In this document: positions 54,152 to 63,321 of the stretch, in pieces | Layout: each line of letters begins with the position of its first letter | Numbering within the stretch: the stretch's first letter is position 1 | Source: Oscillospiraceae bacterium | GTDB taxonomy: Bacteria > Bacillota > Clostridia > Saccharofermentanales > Saccharofermentanaceae | DNA: 64,000 nucleotides | Direction: 5' to 3' | Assembly: GCA_902788505.1 (NCBI GenBank) | Contig: CADAKH010000013.1 | Coordinates: forward strand, 1 to 64,000 | Notes under the pieces: generated by a model | Told to the model about the DNA's origin: nothing | Seen by the model: only the letters and a program-made list of their open reading frames with translations | Database searches by the model: none | Position numbers and translations under genes: made by a program

Positions 54152-56725
54152 ATGGATTTTCTCGCTAAGACTAGTGACGCAGTTACCGATCTTGAACTGA
54201 GACACGCAAACACCGTAAGGAAACTTGCAAGTGAATGCCTTGTTCTCCTCGAAAATGACGGTGCTTTGCCCGTCAGAAATCCCGGGAAGATCGCACTTTT
54301 CGGAAACGGTGCAAGACATACCGTCAAGGGTGGCGGCGGCTCCGGTGAAGTTAATACCAGAGACAACATAACTATTTATGACGGCCTTATCGATGCCGGA
54401 TTTGATATTACATCAGGCAGCTGGCTTGACAGATACGATGATATCTATGAGTCAAGTCTCAGAGCATACATGGATAAGGTTGAGAGTACCGCCAGGGAAA
54501 GAGGCGTTCCTGCGACCAGCGTGTATTTTGAGATGGCTTTTGAAGCACCTGTTATGCCGCAGATCACTGAAGATGATTTTGCTCAGAATCCTTGTGACAC
54601 AGCTATCTTTGTTATCTCACGTGATTCCACGGAGGGAAGAGACAGAAGACCTGAGAAGGGTGATTATTATCTGACTGATGAAGAGGATGCTAATCTTGAT
54701 TTCATCACAGATCATTATGAGAAGACGATCGTTCTCCTTAATGTCGGCGGTGTTATCGACATGTCCCAGTTAAAGCACCGTCCGGGAATAAATGCCATCC
54801 TGCTCGTAGGTCAGGTTGGTAACCAGACCGGATACATTGTTGCAGACTGTATCACGGGAAAGACCAATCCTTCAGGAAAGCTTGTTGATACATGGGCAAG
54901 ATCATATGAGGATTATCCTTTCGCCAATGAGTATTCCAGCCTTAACGGCAATACAGATGATGAGTTCTACAGAGAAGGAATCTATGTAGGATACAGATAT
55001 TTCGATTCGTTCGGAATCATTCCGCTTTATCCTTTCGGATACGGAAAGTCATATACGACATTCTCAACTGAGGTTATCAGCGTAACCCAGGAAGGAACGG
55101 ATATTAAGATCTGGGTCAAAGTTACGAATACCGGAACGGAGTTTGCCGGAAAACAGGTTATTCAGGTTTATTTCTCTGCACCGGAAGGAGAGATCGACAG
55201 ACCTTATCAGGAACTTGCAGGCTTTGCAAAAACTGATCTTATTGAACCGGGTGACAGCAGAAATGTTGAAGTTGTTATCCCGATCGATAATTTTGCCTGC
55301 TTTGATGATTATTTCCCTGCAAAGGTAATTCCCGAAGGTGATTACATTATCAGAGTAGGTACAAGTTCGCGCGAAACGAAGATCGAAGCTGTGCTGAATG
55401 TTCCTGAGACTGTTATCAAAGAAAAATACGACAGGCTCCTTGAAGATGATCAGAGATATGCTTTTGAAGATCTGAAAAATCCCGGAACGGGAAAAGCTGC
55501 TCACCAGGCTGTTGAAGAGGCTCAGCTCGCTAATTGCTCAAGAAGATTTACACTCGATCTTTCACGTGTCAGACGAAGCGTTATAAGGTATAGAGGTGTA
55601 TGCGAGACACAGGTTGATTCCAGAAGAGATGAGGTCCTCACATTAGGATCCGTAATAGGACGTAATGCCGGAGTCGGTGAGTTCGTTGCACAGTTCTCCT
55701 TGGAAGAATTATCAGAACTTCTCGTCGGAAATTACATAAAAGAAGGATTCGAAGATATCGTATTCTCTTCTGCTATGCATGTGCCAGGTGCTGCTGCCGA
55801 GACTACTTCGCGCTTTGAAGCCAAGAGAAGACTCCATCCTCTGGTTATGGCAGACGGCCCTGCCGGATTAAGACTTCAGCCTCATTTCAAGGCAACCCGT
55901 GAAGGTGATCTCTTAAGAGGCGGAGAGACATTCGGTCTTATTAAGAATGATTTCCCGGAAGATACTCCTGAAGATGCAATTGATTACTATCAGTACTGCA
56001 CAATGATCCCGGTTGCGACTCAGCTTGCGTGCACTTGGAACCTTGATCTTATCGAATCTTTAGGACGTCTTGTCGGTGAAGAGATGGAGGAATTCGGAGT
56101 TCATCTCTGGCTTGCTCCAGGAATGAATATTCACAGAAATCCTTTGTGCGGAAGAAACTTCGAATACTATTCCGAGGATCCTCTGGTTACCGGTCTTTGC
56201 GCCGCTGCTGATACAAAGGGTGTTCAGTCTGTTGATGGCAAGGGCGTAACAATTAAGCATTTTGCCTGCAACAACCAGGAAGACAACAGAATGTTCAGCA
56301 ACTCTCACGTTTCCGTAAGAGCTTTGCGCGACATGTATCTGAGAGGATTTGAGATAGCCGTAAAGCTTTCACAGCCGTTCTGTGTAATGACATCTTATAA
56401 TCTTCTCAATGGAATCCATACAGCAAATAATTACGAGCTGATCCAAAGCGTGCTCAGAGATGAGTGGGACTATGAAGGTGCGGTCATGACCGACTGGTTC
56501 TCATCTTTCGAAGATGTTGAATTCTTAGGATATGATGAGAAAAAACTAAAGTATCCGCCGGCTTTCTCGAGATTATGCGTATATGCCGGATGTGATATGC
56601 AGATGCCCGGATGCGCAAAGAATGCAGAGGATATAGTTACTGCAGTTCATAACGGCAGACTCACATTAAGTGATGTTCAGAATGCCGCGATGAACATTGT
56701 GCGACTTGCGATCAAATGCTTGTAA
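54152..56725 (+). CDS. GH3 beta-glycosidase with swapped domain order
   Basis: The 857-residue protein has the GH3 C-terminal sandwich domain first (about 15-255; ECLVLLENDGALPVRN is normally in the middle of GH3 enzymes), then a fibronectin-III-like domain (about 300-415). The TIM-barrel catalytic domain comes last (about 520-857), with LHPLVMADGPAGLRL, KHFACNNQEDNR and the nucleophile Asp in GAVMTDWFSS. No signal peptide, so it cleaves imported oligosaccharides; beta-glucosidase or beta-xylosidase activity cannot be separated by eye. This order is known in some clostridial GH3 enzymes. Confidence 0.9.
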   Translation: MDFLAKTSDAVTDLELRHANTVRKLASECLVLLENDGALPVRNPGKIALFGNGARHTVKGGGGSGEVNTRDNITIYDGLIDAGFDITSGSWLDRYDDIYESSLRAYMDKVESTARERGVPATSVYFEMAFEAPVMPQITEDDFAQNPCDTAIFVISRDSTEGRDRRPEKGDYYLTDEEDANLDFITDHYEKTIVLLNVGGVIDMSQLKHRPGINAILLVGQVGNQTGYIVADCITGKTNPSGKLVDTWARSYEDYPFANEYSSLNGNTDDEFYREGIYVGYRYFDSFGIIPLYPFGYGKSYTTFSTEVISVTQEGTDIKIWVKVTNTGTEFAGKQVIQVYFSAPEGEIDRPYQELAGFAKTDLIEPGDSRNVEVVIPIDNFACFDDYFPAKVIPEGDYIIRVGTSSRETKIEAVLNVPETVIKEKYDRLLEDDQRYAFEDLKNPGTGKAAHQAVEEAQLANCSRRFTLDLSRVRRSVIRYRGVCETQVDSRRDEVLTLGSVIGRNAGVGEFVAQFSLEELSELLVGNYIKEGFEDIVFSSAMHVPGAAAETTSRFEAKRRLHPLVMADGPAGLRLQPHFKATREGDLLRGGETFGLIKNDFPEDTPEDAIDYYQYCTMIPVATQLACTWNLDLIESLGRLVGEEMEEFGVHLWLAPGMNIHRNPLCGRNFEYYSEDPLVTGLCAAADTKGVQSVDGKGVTIKHFACNNQEDNRMFSNSHVSVRALRDMYLRGFEIAVKLSQPFCVMTSYNLLNGIHTANNYELIQSVLRDEWDYEGAVMTDWFSSFEDVEFLGYDEKKLKYPPAFSRLCVYAGCDMQMPGCAKNAEDIVTAVHNGRLTLSDVQNAAMNIVRLAIKCL

Positions 56726-56737
56726 TACAGGAGACAG

Positions 56738-58117
56738 ATGAACGAAGTATTTGATTCGGAATTTATTAGTGTTGAGTACAAGAAGGACGATAATATCGTC
56801 CTTGTTGTATTGAAGGGCAATGTAATAAGAGATGACTTCAGAACGCCCATGATGCATGCTGCCGATATGGTCATGCGCCATTCGTGCAAGGTCATGGCTG
56901 TTGATATCAGGACTGATCTTGAGATGAGTGAGAATGATATTGCCTGGAGTAAGAAAGTTCTTTTTTCGAATCTGAAAAAGAGCGGACTCGAAACACTGGT
57001 CCTGATCTGCGGCAACGACAATGATATGGCCGGTAAGTGCGCAGCATTTTGTGAGGACAGATTCAAGACCGCCATATGCAGAGATTATGATGAGGCAAAA
57101 AAGTATTTTGATGATCATGTCTCATCTTCAGACAATGGTGATTCAGAAGATTCAGGTGAAGACGGATTCGACTCCATGACACGTGAAGAAGCTCTTAAAT
57201 ACATGGGGCTTGAACCTGACGCGGATATAAAGATGATCGATGACAGATTCTGGCAGATGTCCAAACTCTACAGGGGCAAGGATGATCCCGAATCCGTCAG
57301 GATGGAGGACGAGATATCGGCTGTCTATGATATTGCCTCCGGAAGACGTGACCGCAGACTGAAAGAAGAGCAGCAAAGAGTATCTGAGCCGATGTATTTC
57401 GGAAGATACAAGAGCGACTGGAAAAACATAATCCACTACAATTGGAAGAACTTCCTGCTCGGTGCAGTGGTCGTGATTTCCGCAATTCTCGTAATCATCG
57501 GTCTGGTTAACAATACCAGGAGTGACTGTTCCGTAATTGTATTCGGCCACATGCTCCTGGATGACACTTATATGCGTGAGTCATTGGAAGCACAGGGCAT
57601 CAAGAGACCTTATATCGGTATGGCTGATATTGTTGTTCCCAACGATCAGAATATACCGCCGCAGGAATACGGCAATGAGACTTTTAATGCGATGTTCTAT
57701 ACAAATCCGGATGTCCTTATCTCCGACAAGGAGTCCTACGGTTATTATTTCAGCACATTCAAAGATATAGGACCTCTTAAAGACAGGATCTGGGATGGGC
57801 TGACCGAAGAGGCAAAAGCCGGTGTCGTTCCTGTCTATATGACAGAACAGGAAGCTGTTGAATACACAAACAGGCTTTATCTTGAATATGGTATGGGAGA
57901 TGAGGAGATAAGAGACCCATCTGAGTTTTCTGATGAGCCTGTGCTTATCGGTTTTCAGATACCTGATGAGGATACATGCTTAAACCTCGGTATAGAAGCT
58001 AAGTGGATGACAAGAAAGACTTCACTTGTTTTCGGTCAGTGCATAAACAGCAAAAATGACGATCAGGCCGTGCTTGTAATTACTACCCTGATCAATGCGG
58101 CATTTGAAAAAGATTAA
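56738..58117 (+). CDS. Membrane protein with STAS-like and J-like regions, unknown function
   Basis: The 459-residue protein is not a known family to me. Residues 1-125 look like a STAS/SpoIIAA-type alpha/beta fold (VLKGNVIRDDF... CKVMAVDIRTDLEM). Residues about 148-210 resemble a J-domain-like helical bundle (EEALKYMGLEPDADIKMIDDR) without the HPD motif. A single transmembrane helix lies at about 233-255, and the outer part (about 260-459) has an alpha/beta pattern. It starts 12 bases after GH3 behind AGGAGA and is probably co-transcribed with it. It overlaps the convergent pseudouridine synthase by 4 bases. Confidence 0.65.
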   Translation: MNEVFDSEFISVEYKKDDNIVLVVLKGNVIRDDFRTPMMHAADMVMRHSCKVMAVDIRTDLEMSENDIAWSKKVLFSNLKKSGLETLVLICGNDNDMAGKCAAFCEDRFKTAICRDYDEAKKYFDDHVSSSDNGDSEDSGEDGFDSMTREEALKYMGLEPDADIKMIDDRFWQMSKLYRGKDDPESVRMEDEISAVYDIASGRRDRRLKEEQQRVSEPMYFGRYKSDWKNIIHYNWKNFLLGAVVVISAILVIIGLVNNTRSDCSVIVFGHMLLDDTYMRESLEAQGIKRPYIGMADIVVPNDQNIPPQEYGNETFNAMFYTNPDVLISDKESYGYYFSTFKDIGPLKDRIWDGLTEEAKAGVVPVYMTEQEAVEYTNRLYLEYGMGDEEIRDPSEFSDEPVLIGFQIPDEDTCLNLGIEAKWMTRKTSLVFGQCINSKNDDQAVLVITTLINAAFEKD

Positions 58118-58854
58118 TTAAGTCCTGTTGCATTGAAGAGCATATTCAGTTCGCTTCCGGTAAGCGCCCTGAAAGTTCCGCACTCATCTAATCCCTCAGA
58201 TATCTTTATTCCGGAGAGTTCGATTCTTCTGAGAGCAATTACTTCCTTTTCGAAATGGGCGAAGATCCGTCTTACTTCATGCGTTTTTCCTTCGTGAAGT
58301 GTAAGAAGGGCACGGAGAGAACCGTCTTCATACGGTTTGGCAGGTTTTAGTTCGGCAGGAGCTATATCCTCGCTGTAACCCTTGTCTCTGATAGTAAAGC
58401 CGGATGCGATAGCGGCTATCTCCGAATCTTTCCACTCAAGGCCTCTGTAAGTTGCAAGGTAAACCTTCGGAACTTCGTATTTAGGTGACTGGAGACGGTG
58501 AGAGAGCTCTCCGTCGTTTGTGATTATAAGCAGTCCCGAAGTATGGTAATCAAGTCTGCCGACGGGTGAGAGTTTTTTGGACATCAGTTCGGATGGAATG
58601 TAATCAGCAACGCAGGGGAGACGCTTGTCTTCCATTGCGGTCAAAACCCCGTCAGGTTTATCTAACAGATAGTAGAGTTTTGTCTGGCAGTTGATCTCCT
58701 GACCGTCGTAGATGATGCTGTCATTTTCGGTTACATGAAAAGAAGCATCAGTTACTATGGTACCGTTAACCTGTACGATACCGTGAGAGATCCTGTCCCT
58801 GATCTTTGATCTTGTGCCTAAACCGCTGTTTGCAAGTAATCTGTCCAATCTCAT
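58114..58854 (-). CDS. 16S rRNA pseudouridine synthase, RsuA/RluB family
   Basis: The 246-residue protein has an S4 RNA-binding domain (MRLDRLLANSGLGTRSKIRD) and the catalytic motif PVGRLDYHTSGLLIITNDGEL, with the active Asp. The late EGKTHEVRRIFAHF block is typical of RsuA. It isomerises a uridine in rRNA. The family opening suggests ATG 58854; ATG 58872 is also possible and neither has a clear ribosome site. Confidence 0.9.
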   Translation of the reverse strand: MRLDRLLANSGLGTRSKIRDRISHGIVQVNGTIVTDASFHVTENDSIIYDGQEINCQTKLYYLLDKPDGVLTAMEDKRLPCVADYIPSELMSKKLSPVGRLDYHTSGLLIITNDGELSHRLQSPKYEVPKVYLATYRGLEWKDSEIAAIASGFTIRDKGYSEDIAPAELKPAKPYEDGSLRALLTLHEGKTHEVRRIFAHFEKEVIALRRIELSGIKISEGLDECGTFRALTGSELNMLFNATGLN

Positions 58855-58907
58855 GAGATTATTATAACTCATAGGGTATAATTGAAGAGATCTTGAAAGG
58901 TTATATT

Positions 58908-59246
58908 ATGGAAATAATCAATATCGAACAGGGACACCCGACTGTACAGCAGGCAATGGTCAAGCTTCAGAACGGGATTTACAGGGCGAGGGCAACAGGA
59001 AAGCCGTTTGCCAAGATAGTCCACGGCTATGGATCTTCAGGCTCCGGCGGTGCGATAAAGCAGGCATTGGGTATGGAACTTAGAAAATACATATCCCGCG
59101 GCATGATAAAGTCTTATTGTCCGGGAGAAGACTTCGGTCCGTTCTCATCTTCCGGAAGGAATATGAGTTCAAAGCATCCTGAGGTGTCCAGAGACCGCGA
59201 CTGGGGTCTGCAAAATGACGGGATCACAGTCGTTATGTTCAAGTAA
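58908..59246 (+). CDS. Smr-domain-like small protein
   Basis: The 112-residue protein has an Smr-like core: an N-terminal 'HPTVQQAMVKLQ' helix and the glycine-rich AKIVHGYGSSGSGGAIK loop, as in MutS2 C-terminal nuclease domains. A nuclease or nucleic-acid-binding role is likely but unproven. GAAAGG precedes ATG 58908. The uracil-DNA glycosylase follows after 9 bases, so they are one operon. Confidence 0.75.
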   Translation: MEIINIEQGHPTVQQAMVKLQNGIYRARATGKPFAKIVHGYGSSGSGGAIKQALGMELRKYISRGMIKSYCPGEDFGPFSSSGRNMSSKHPEVSRDRDWGLQNDGITVVMFK

Positions 59247-59255
59247 GAGGTAGAT

Positions 59256-59855
59256 ATGTCAGACGATTTTGAGGCTAAATGGGAGTCATTTGAGGCGAAA
59301 TGCAGGAAATGCAGGAACTGCGGTTTGAGAGACGGTGCGACCAATGTCGTCATATACAGGGGCAGCAGAAAGGCTCCTTTGATGATAATAGGTGAGGCGC
59401 CCGGCGAGAACGAGGATATCCAGGGCCTGCCGTTTGTCGGAAGATCAGGGCAGCTCCTTCAAAACCTTCTGGGCAGCTATGGTTTTACTAATGATGACTA
59501 CCATATCTGTAATATTGCCAAGTGCAGACCACCTCAGAACAGGCGTCCGACGCCTGAGGAGATCCATGCCTGCAAGCCTCTGCTCGCCGAACAGTTTCTG
59601 CTTGTAAGGCCAAAAGTGATCCTTCTTTGCGGCTCTACGGCTTACGAGGGCTTTTTCGGGAGCAAGCCGGTCATGCATGATGTAAGAGGCCGCTTTATCG
59701 AGAAAAACGGCTACTATATCATGACGACCTATCACCCGGCTTATGCGCTCAGAAATCCCGCAAATAAAATGCCTATATATGAAGATATGGGTAAAGTAAG
59801 GCAGAAACTTACCGAGATCGGAGCAATGCCTCCAATAGATCCTGTAAAAGAGTGA
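59256..59855 (+). CDS. Type-4 (Fe-S) uracil-DNA glycosylase
   Basis: The 199-residue protein has the family-4 signature GEAPGENEDIQGLPFVGRSG and the His motif TTYHPAYALRNP. Four cysteines suit a [4Fe-4S] cluster: two in KCRNC near the N-terminus, then KCRPPQNRRPTPEEIHAC. It removes uracil from DNA. Co-transcribed with the Smr-like gene, so a DNA-repair operon is plausible. Confidence 0.93.
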   Translation: MSDDFEAKWESFEAKCRKCRNCGLRDGATNVVIYRGSRKAPLMIIGEAPGENEDIQGLPFVGRSGQLLQNLLGSYGFTNDDYHICNIAKCRPPQNRRPTPEEIHACKPLLAEQFLLVRPKVILLCGSTAYEGFFGSKPVMHDVRGRFIEKNGYYIMTTYHPAYALRNPANKMPIYEDMGKVRQKLTEIGAMPPIDPVKE

Positions 59856-59865
59856 AGAAACTGTA

Positions 59866-59894
59866 TTGATTTTCAGAAATCACTTTGCTATAAT
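59866..59894 (+). promoter_or_regulatory. Promoter of tRNA-Gln
   Basis: TTGATT (59866-59871), 17-base spacer and TATAAT (59889-59894) lie about 20 bases before the tRNA. Confidence 0.8.
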
Positions 59895-59914
59895 TCGTGA
59901 GTTACAAAACTCAT

Positions 59915-59988
59915 TGCCGAATTGTGTAACGGTAGCACACCGGTCTCTGACACCGTTTGTCAAGGTTCGAATCCTTGTTCGGCAGCCA
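59915..59988 (+). tRNA. tRNA-Gln (anticodon CTG), CCA encoded
   Basis: The acceptor stem TGCCGAA/TTCGGCA is perfect. The D arm is GTGT...GCAC, and the anticodon arm has loop CTCTGAC with anticodon CTG. The T arm is CAAGG-TTCGAAT-CCTTG, and the 3' end GCCA is genomic. The first anticodon-stem pair is a C-T mismatch. A terminator follows directly. Confidence 0.92.
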
Positions 59989-59994
59989 AATATC

Positions 59995-60039
59995 GAAACC
60001 GTCCTGTAAGTGATATCACTCCGGACGGTTTCTTTTTTT
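59995..60039 (+). terminator. Terminator after tRNA-Gln
   Basis: GAAACCGTCC (59995-60004) pairs with GGACGGTTTC (60023-60032); an inner palindrome AGTGATATCACT extends the hairpin. TTTTTTT follows. Confidence 0.93.
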
Positions 60040-60131
60040 GTCCCTGAAGCTTTGAGCCTGTATGAATTGCTTTTTTGTGATGATATAATCCCTTTGTTAT
60101 GAAGAATTCCTGTTTACATAGGAGGAATATT

Positions 60132-62375
60132 ATGAAGAAAAAGATTGTAAGCGGTATCCTTGCCTGTTCAATGGTGCTTGGCCTGGCTGCATGTTCCAAG
60201 CCGGAACCGACAGATACTGAAGTCCCTGAGACAACAGAGCCGGAGACAACTGTTGAGACCGAACCCACATATGACCCTGATTCGATCATGGGATTCAATA
60301 TGATCGACAATGGCGATTTTGCTTCATCAGATCATGCGTGGAACACATATTTTGAAGGCGGTGACGGAGTTCTTTCTGTTAACGGAAAAGGTGAACTTCA
60401 GCTGGATATAAAGAAGATCGGAAGCGTCAACTGGGCTAACCAGATCTATTATGACGGATTCAGTATATATAAAGGCTGTACTTATGTTATGCAGTTTGAT
60501 TGTTATGCAACAATAGAACGTGATGTAGAGTACAGGATCCAGATCAATGGCAGTGATTATCATCCGTATAATATTGATACTATCCACGTTACAACGGAAG
60601 TCCAGCATTTTGAATATACATTTACTATGGAAGAGGAAAGTGATCCGGCTCCGCGCCTTTGTTTCAATATGGGTAAGTTTGATGGTCTTGATAATGTAGA
60701 GCATTCAGTCATGTTTGATAATATTGATCTCAGATGTATTGATGATTCCGGTTATGTTGCAGGCGGTGTGGCAGGTGCTCCTGTTTCAACTATCAACATC
60801 AACCAGGTAGGTTATCTTACAGAGGGCTACAAGGTCGCTGTTTTGAATGGCGATGCTATTTCGGATAAGGCTTCTGTAGTTGATTGTGCTTCCGGCAACA
60901 CAGTATATGAAGGAGATGTTGAAGCTGCTTCATTTAATGAAGGCACAGGAAGAGATGAAGCAAGGTTTGATTTCACCGGCGTAACAACACCCGGCACATA
61001 TAAGATCGTTTCCGGAGATCAGGAATCCTATGAGTTTGTGATCTCAGATGATGTTTATGATGATGCGTTCAAGGCAACGCTCCGTATGTTCTATCTGCAA
61101 AGATGCGGTATTGAACTTACAGGCGATCTTGCAGGAGAGTATGCTCACCCTGAATGTCATACCGGAGAGGCAACGATCTACGGAACAGATACAACGATTG
61201 ACGTGTCTGGCGGATGGCATGATGCAGGCGATTACGGAAGATATGTCGTAACCGGAGCCAAGTCTGCTGCAGATCTTATGCTCGCTTATTCGCTTTATCC
61301 GGATGCGTTTGATGATGATCTCGGAATACCGGAATCCGGCAATGGTATACCTGATGTTCTTGATGAAGTAAGATTTGAGCTTGACTGGCTCTTTAAGATG
61401 CAGGCTTCCGACGGCGGTGTATATCACAAGGTAACATGCGCTAATTTCCCTGCATTTGTTATGCCTGAAGAAGAGACTGAAGAGCTCATAGTATGTCCTG
61501 TTTCCACAACAGCTACAGGTGATTTCGCAGCGGTAATGGCATTGGCTTCTCATGTATATGCTGATATTGATTCCGACTTCTCGGCTAAGTGCCTTGATGC
61601 AGCAGTTGTTGCCGCAGACTATCTTGATGCTCATCCTGATTACGAAGGAGCCGTTAATCCGGACGGAATCGCTACAGGTGAGTATCCTGACGGAAATGAT
61701 GCTGATGAGAGACTGTGGGCATACGCAGAGCTTTTCAAGGCTACGGGCGACTCCGGGTATGATGATAAGTTCAGCGGACTTGCAGGTTCAGGTGTTCCTA
61801 ACGCAGGTGATCTCGGCTGGCAGGGTGTAGGCGCATATGCTGCTTATGCATATCTCTCAGCTTCATCGAAGGGCAAGATCTATGATGTAGTACTTACAAA
61901 CTTCACGAGCGGTCTTTCTGATATCGAGTCTGCAACAGCTGCTGACAGCTATCACTCTTCACTTAAGGAGTATCCTTGGGGAAGCAACATGACCATCGCA
62001 AACAATGGTATGTATTTCTTGCTTTGTGATACTATTAAGGGTGATAACAAGGGCGACAAGATCGCAAGATCACAGCTTGACTATCTCCTTGGTACAAACG
62101 GAACTGGTTACTGCTTCCTTACAGGTTACGGCACGGTATCTCCCGAATCACCTCACCACAGACCTTCTGAGGCAACAGGAAGTACGGTTCCCGGAATGAT
62201 CGCAGGTGGTCCTAACCAGAATCTTGAAGATCCTTATGCTCAGAATGTATTGGCCGGCACTGCTCCTGCACTTTGCTATGCAGACAACGATCAGGCTTAT
62301 TCATTAAATGAGGTTGCGATCTACTGGAATTCACCTGTCGTATTCCTTTTCGCATACGTTCAGAGCAATATCTGA
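60132..62375 (+). CDS. GH9 endoglucanase lipoprotein with carbohydrate-binding module
   Basis: The 747-residue protein has a lipoprotein signal (LAACS, Cys about 20) and a Thr/Glu/Pro linker. A CBM4/9-like beta-sandwich follows (about 52-215: MIDNGDFASSDHAWNTYF ... FDNIDLRC), then the Ig-like CelD-N domain (about 225-320: ININQVGYL) and a GH9 catalytic domain (about 325-747). Catalytic Asp lies in GGWHDAGDYGRYV, the substrate block is HHRPSE, and the acid Glu is in SLNEVAIYWN. It should cleave beta-glucans while anchored to the outer face. ATG 60132 follows AGGAGG; an earlier ATG at 60099 precedes this site and is unlikely. Confidence 0.94.
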   Translation: MKKKIVSGILACSMVLGLAACSKPEPTDTEVPETTEPETTVETEPTYDPDSIMGFNMIDNGDFASSDHAWNTYFEGGDGVLSVNGKGELQLDIKKIGSVNWANQIYYDGFSIYKGCTYVMQFDCYATIERDVEYRIQINGSDYHPYNIDTIHVTTEVQHFEYTFTMEEESDPAPRLCFNMGKFDGLDNVEHSVMFDNIDLRCIDDSGYVAGGVAGAPVSTININQVGYLTEGYKVAVLNGDAISDKASVVDCASGNTVYEGDVEAASFNEGTGRDEARFDFTGVTTPGTYKIVSGDQESYEFVISDDVYDDAFKATLRMFYLQRCGIELTGDLAGEYAHPECHTGEATIYGTDTTIDVSGGWHDAGDYGRYVVTGAKSAADLMLAYSLYPDAFDDDLGIPESGNGIPDVLDEVRFELDWLFKMQASDGGVYHKVTCANFPAFVMPEEETEELIVCPVSTTATGDFAAVMALASHVYADIDSDFSAKCLDAAVVAADYLDAHPDYEGAVNPDGIATGEYPDGNDADERLWAYAELFKATGDSGYDDKFSGLAGSGVPNAGDLGWQGVGAYAAYAYLSASSKGKIYDVVLTNFTSGLSDIESATAADSYHSSLKEYPWGSNMTIANNGMYFLLCDTIKGDNKGDKIARSQLDYLLGTNGTGYCFLTGYGTVSPESPHHRPSEATGSTVPGMIAGGPNQNLEDPYAQNVLAGTAPALCYADNDQAYSLNEVAIYWNSPVVFLFAYVQSNI

Positions 62376-62397
62376 CAAGAGCTGATCAGAAGTTTTA

Positions 62398-62434
62398 CGG
62401 GGGCTGTCTCAGAATATGAGAAGCCCCCGTTTCT
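62398..62434 (+). terminator. Terminator after GH9 gene
   Basis: CGGGGGC/GCCCCCG with an inner CTCA/TGAG stem, followed by TTTCTTAT. It has the GGGCTGTCTC start seen after kdgK. Confidence 0.82.
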
Positions 62435-62481
62435 TATGCTAAAATATCAAAAAGCACCACTGTTAAGGAGACTTGCTGTTT

Positions 62482-63252
62482 ATGGATGCATCTTATTATG
62501 ACCTTATATTCAAGAGAAAATCTTTTCACAGATACGGCGAACCTGACGGCAAAAAGATCAGTCAGGAGGAACTCAATGAGATATCTGAGATGTGGTATAA
62601 GTTCATTCCGTTGTTTGAAGGAATAAAGACAAAGATCAAGATCGTTCCGGGCAGTCAGACGAGCTGCAACAGGGGAGAAGAGTACTGCATTCTCATCTAC
62701 AGTGAGAAAAAGCCCGGATATCTTCAGAACATCGGTTATATCGGCGAGCAGCTCGACCTGTATCTTACGGGTAAGGGAATAGGTCCGCTCTGGTTCGGCG
62801 TCGGAAGAACCAAGGAGAGAAGGTATGAAGGACTTGAATACGTTATCATGATGGCCATAAGGAAGATCGATGACGATTCCAAATTCCGCACGCCCGGTGA
62901 TCTTTCGACTTTTAACAGGGTTCCTGTTGAAGAATTCTGGGAAGGTCCTGCGATCGGAGATGTTACGGAAGTGGTAAGGCTTACTCCGACAGCGTGCAAT
63001 ATTCAGCCCTGGAAGGTAGTGAATAAGGGCGACGGGACTCTGGATGTATACAGGTACAGACGTCCGGGCAGGCACGGAATAATACCTCCGTTCAGGCTTG
63101 CATATTTCGGGAGTATCGATATCGGCATCTTTATGCTGTTCCTTGATATATGCCTGGAGCATAAAGGTATTGCATATGAAAGAACGCTTTCACCTGATGA
63201 CGGTAACTTTAACAGACTCAATCTCAATGCAGTTTACAAACTGAAGATATGA
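62482..63252 (+). CDS. Nitroreductase-like flavoprotein
   Basis: The 256-residue protein resembles the TM1586-type nitroreductase domain: the opening YDLIFKRKSFHRY, the middle GYIGEQLDLYLTGKGIGPLWFG, and a second half with VVRLTPTACNIQPWKVV and DIGIFMLFLDI. Binding of FMN is expected; substrate unknown. AAGGAG lies 11 bases before ATG 62482. A TTG at 62473 is too close to it. Confidence 0.85.
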   Translation: MDASYYDLIFKRKSFHRYGEPDGKKISQEELNEISEMWYKFIPLFEGIKTKIKIVPGSQTSCNRGEEYCILIYSEKKPGYLQNIGYIGEQLDLYLTGKGIGPLWFGVGRTKERRYEGLEYVIMMAIRKIDDDSKFRTPGDLSTFNRVPVEEFWEGPAIGDVTEVVRLTPTACNIQPWKVVNKGDGTLDVYRYRRPGRHGIIPPFRLAYFGSIDIGIFMLFLDICLEHKGIAYERTLSPDDGNFNRLNLNAVYKLKI

Positions 63253-63321
63253 GTTGCCCGCGAAAACGATATACTTTAATATATTCACGGCTTTATTTTG
63301 GATAATTCAGGCAGGTATTTG

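Noticed and set aside
62434..63162. 242-codon minus-strand frame
   Set aside because: Antisense to the nitroreductase-like gene, which has a good start and family motifs.
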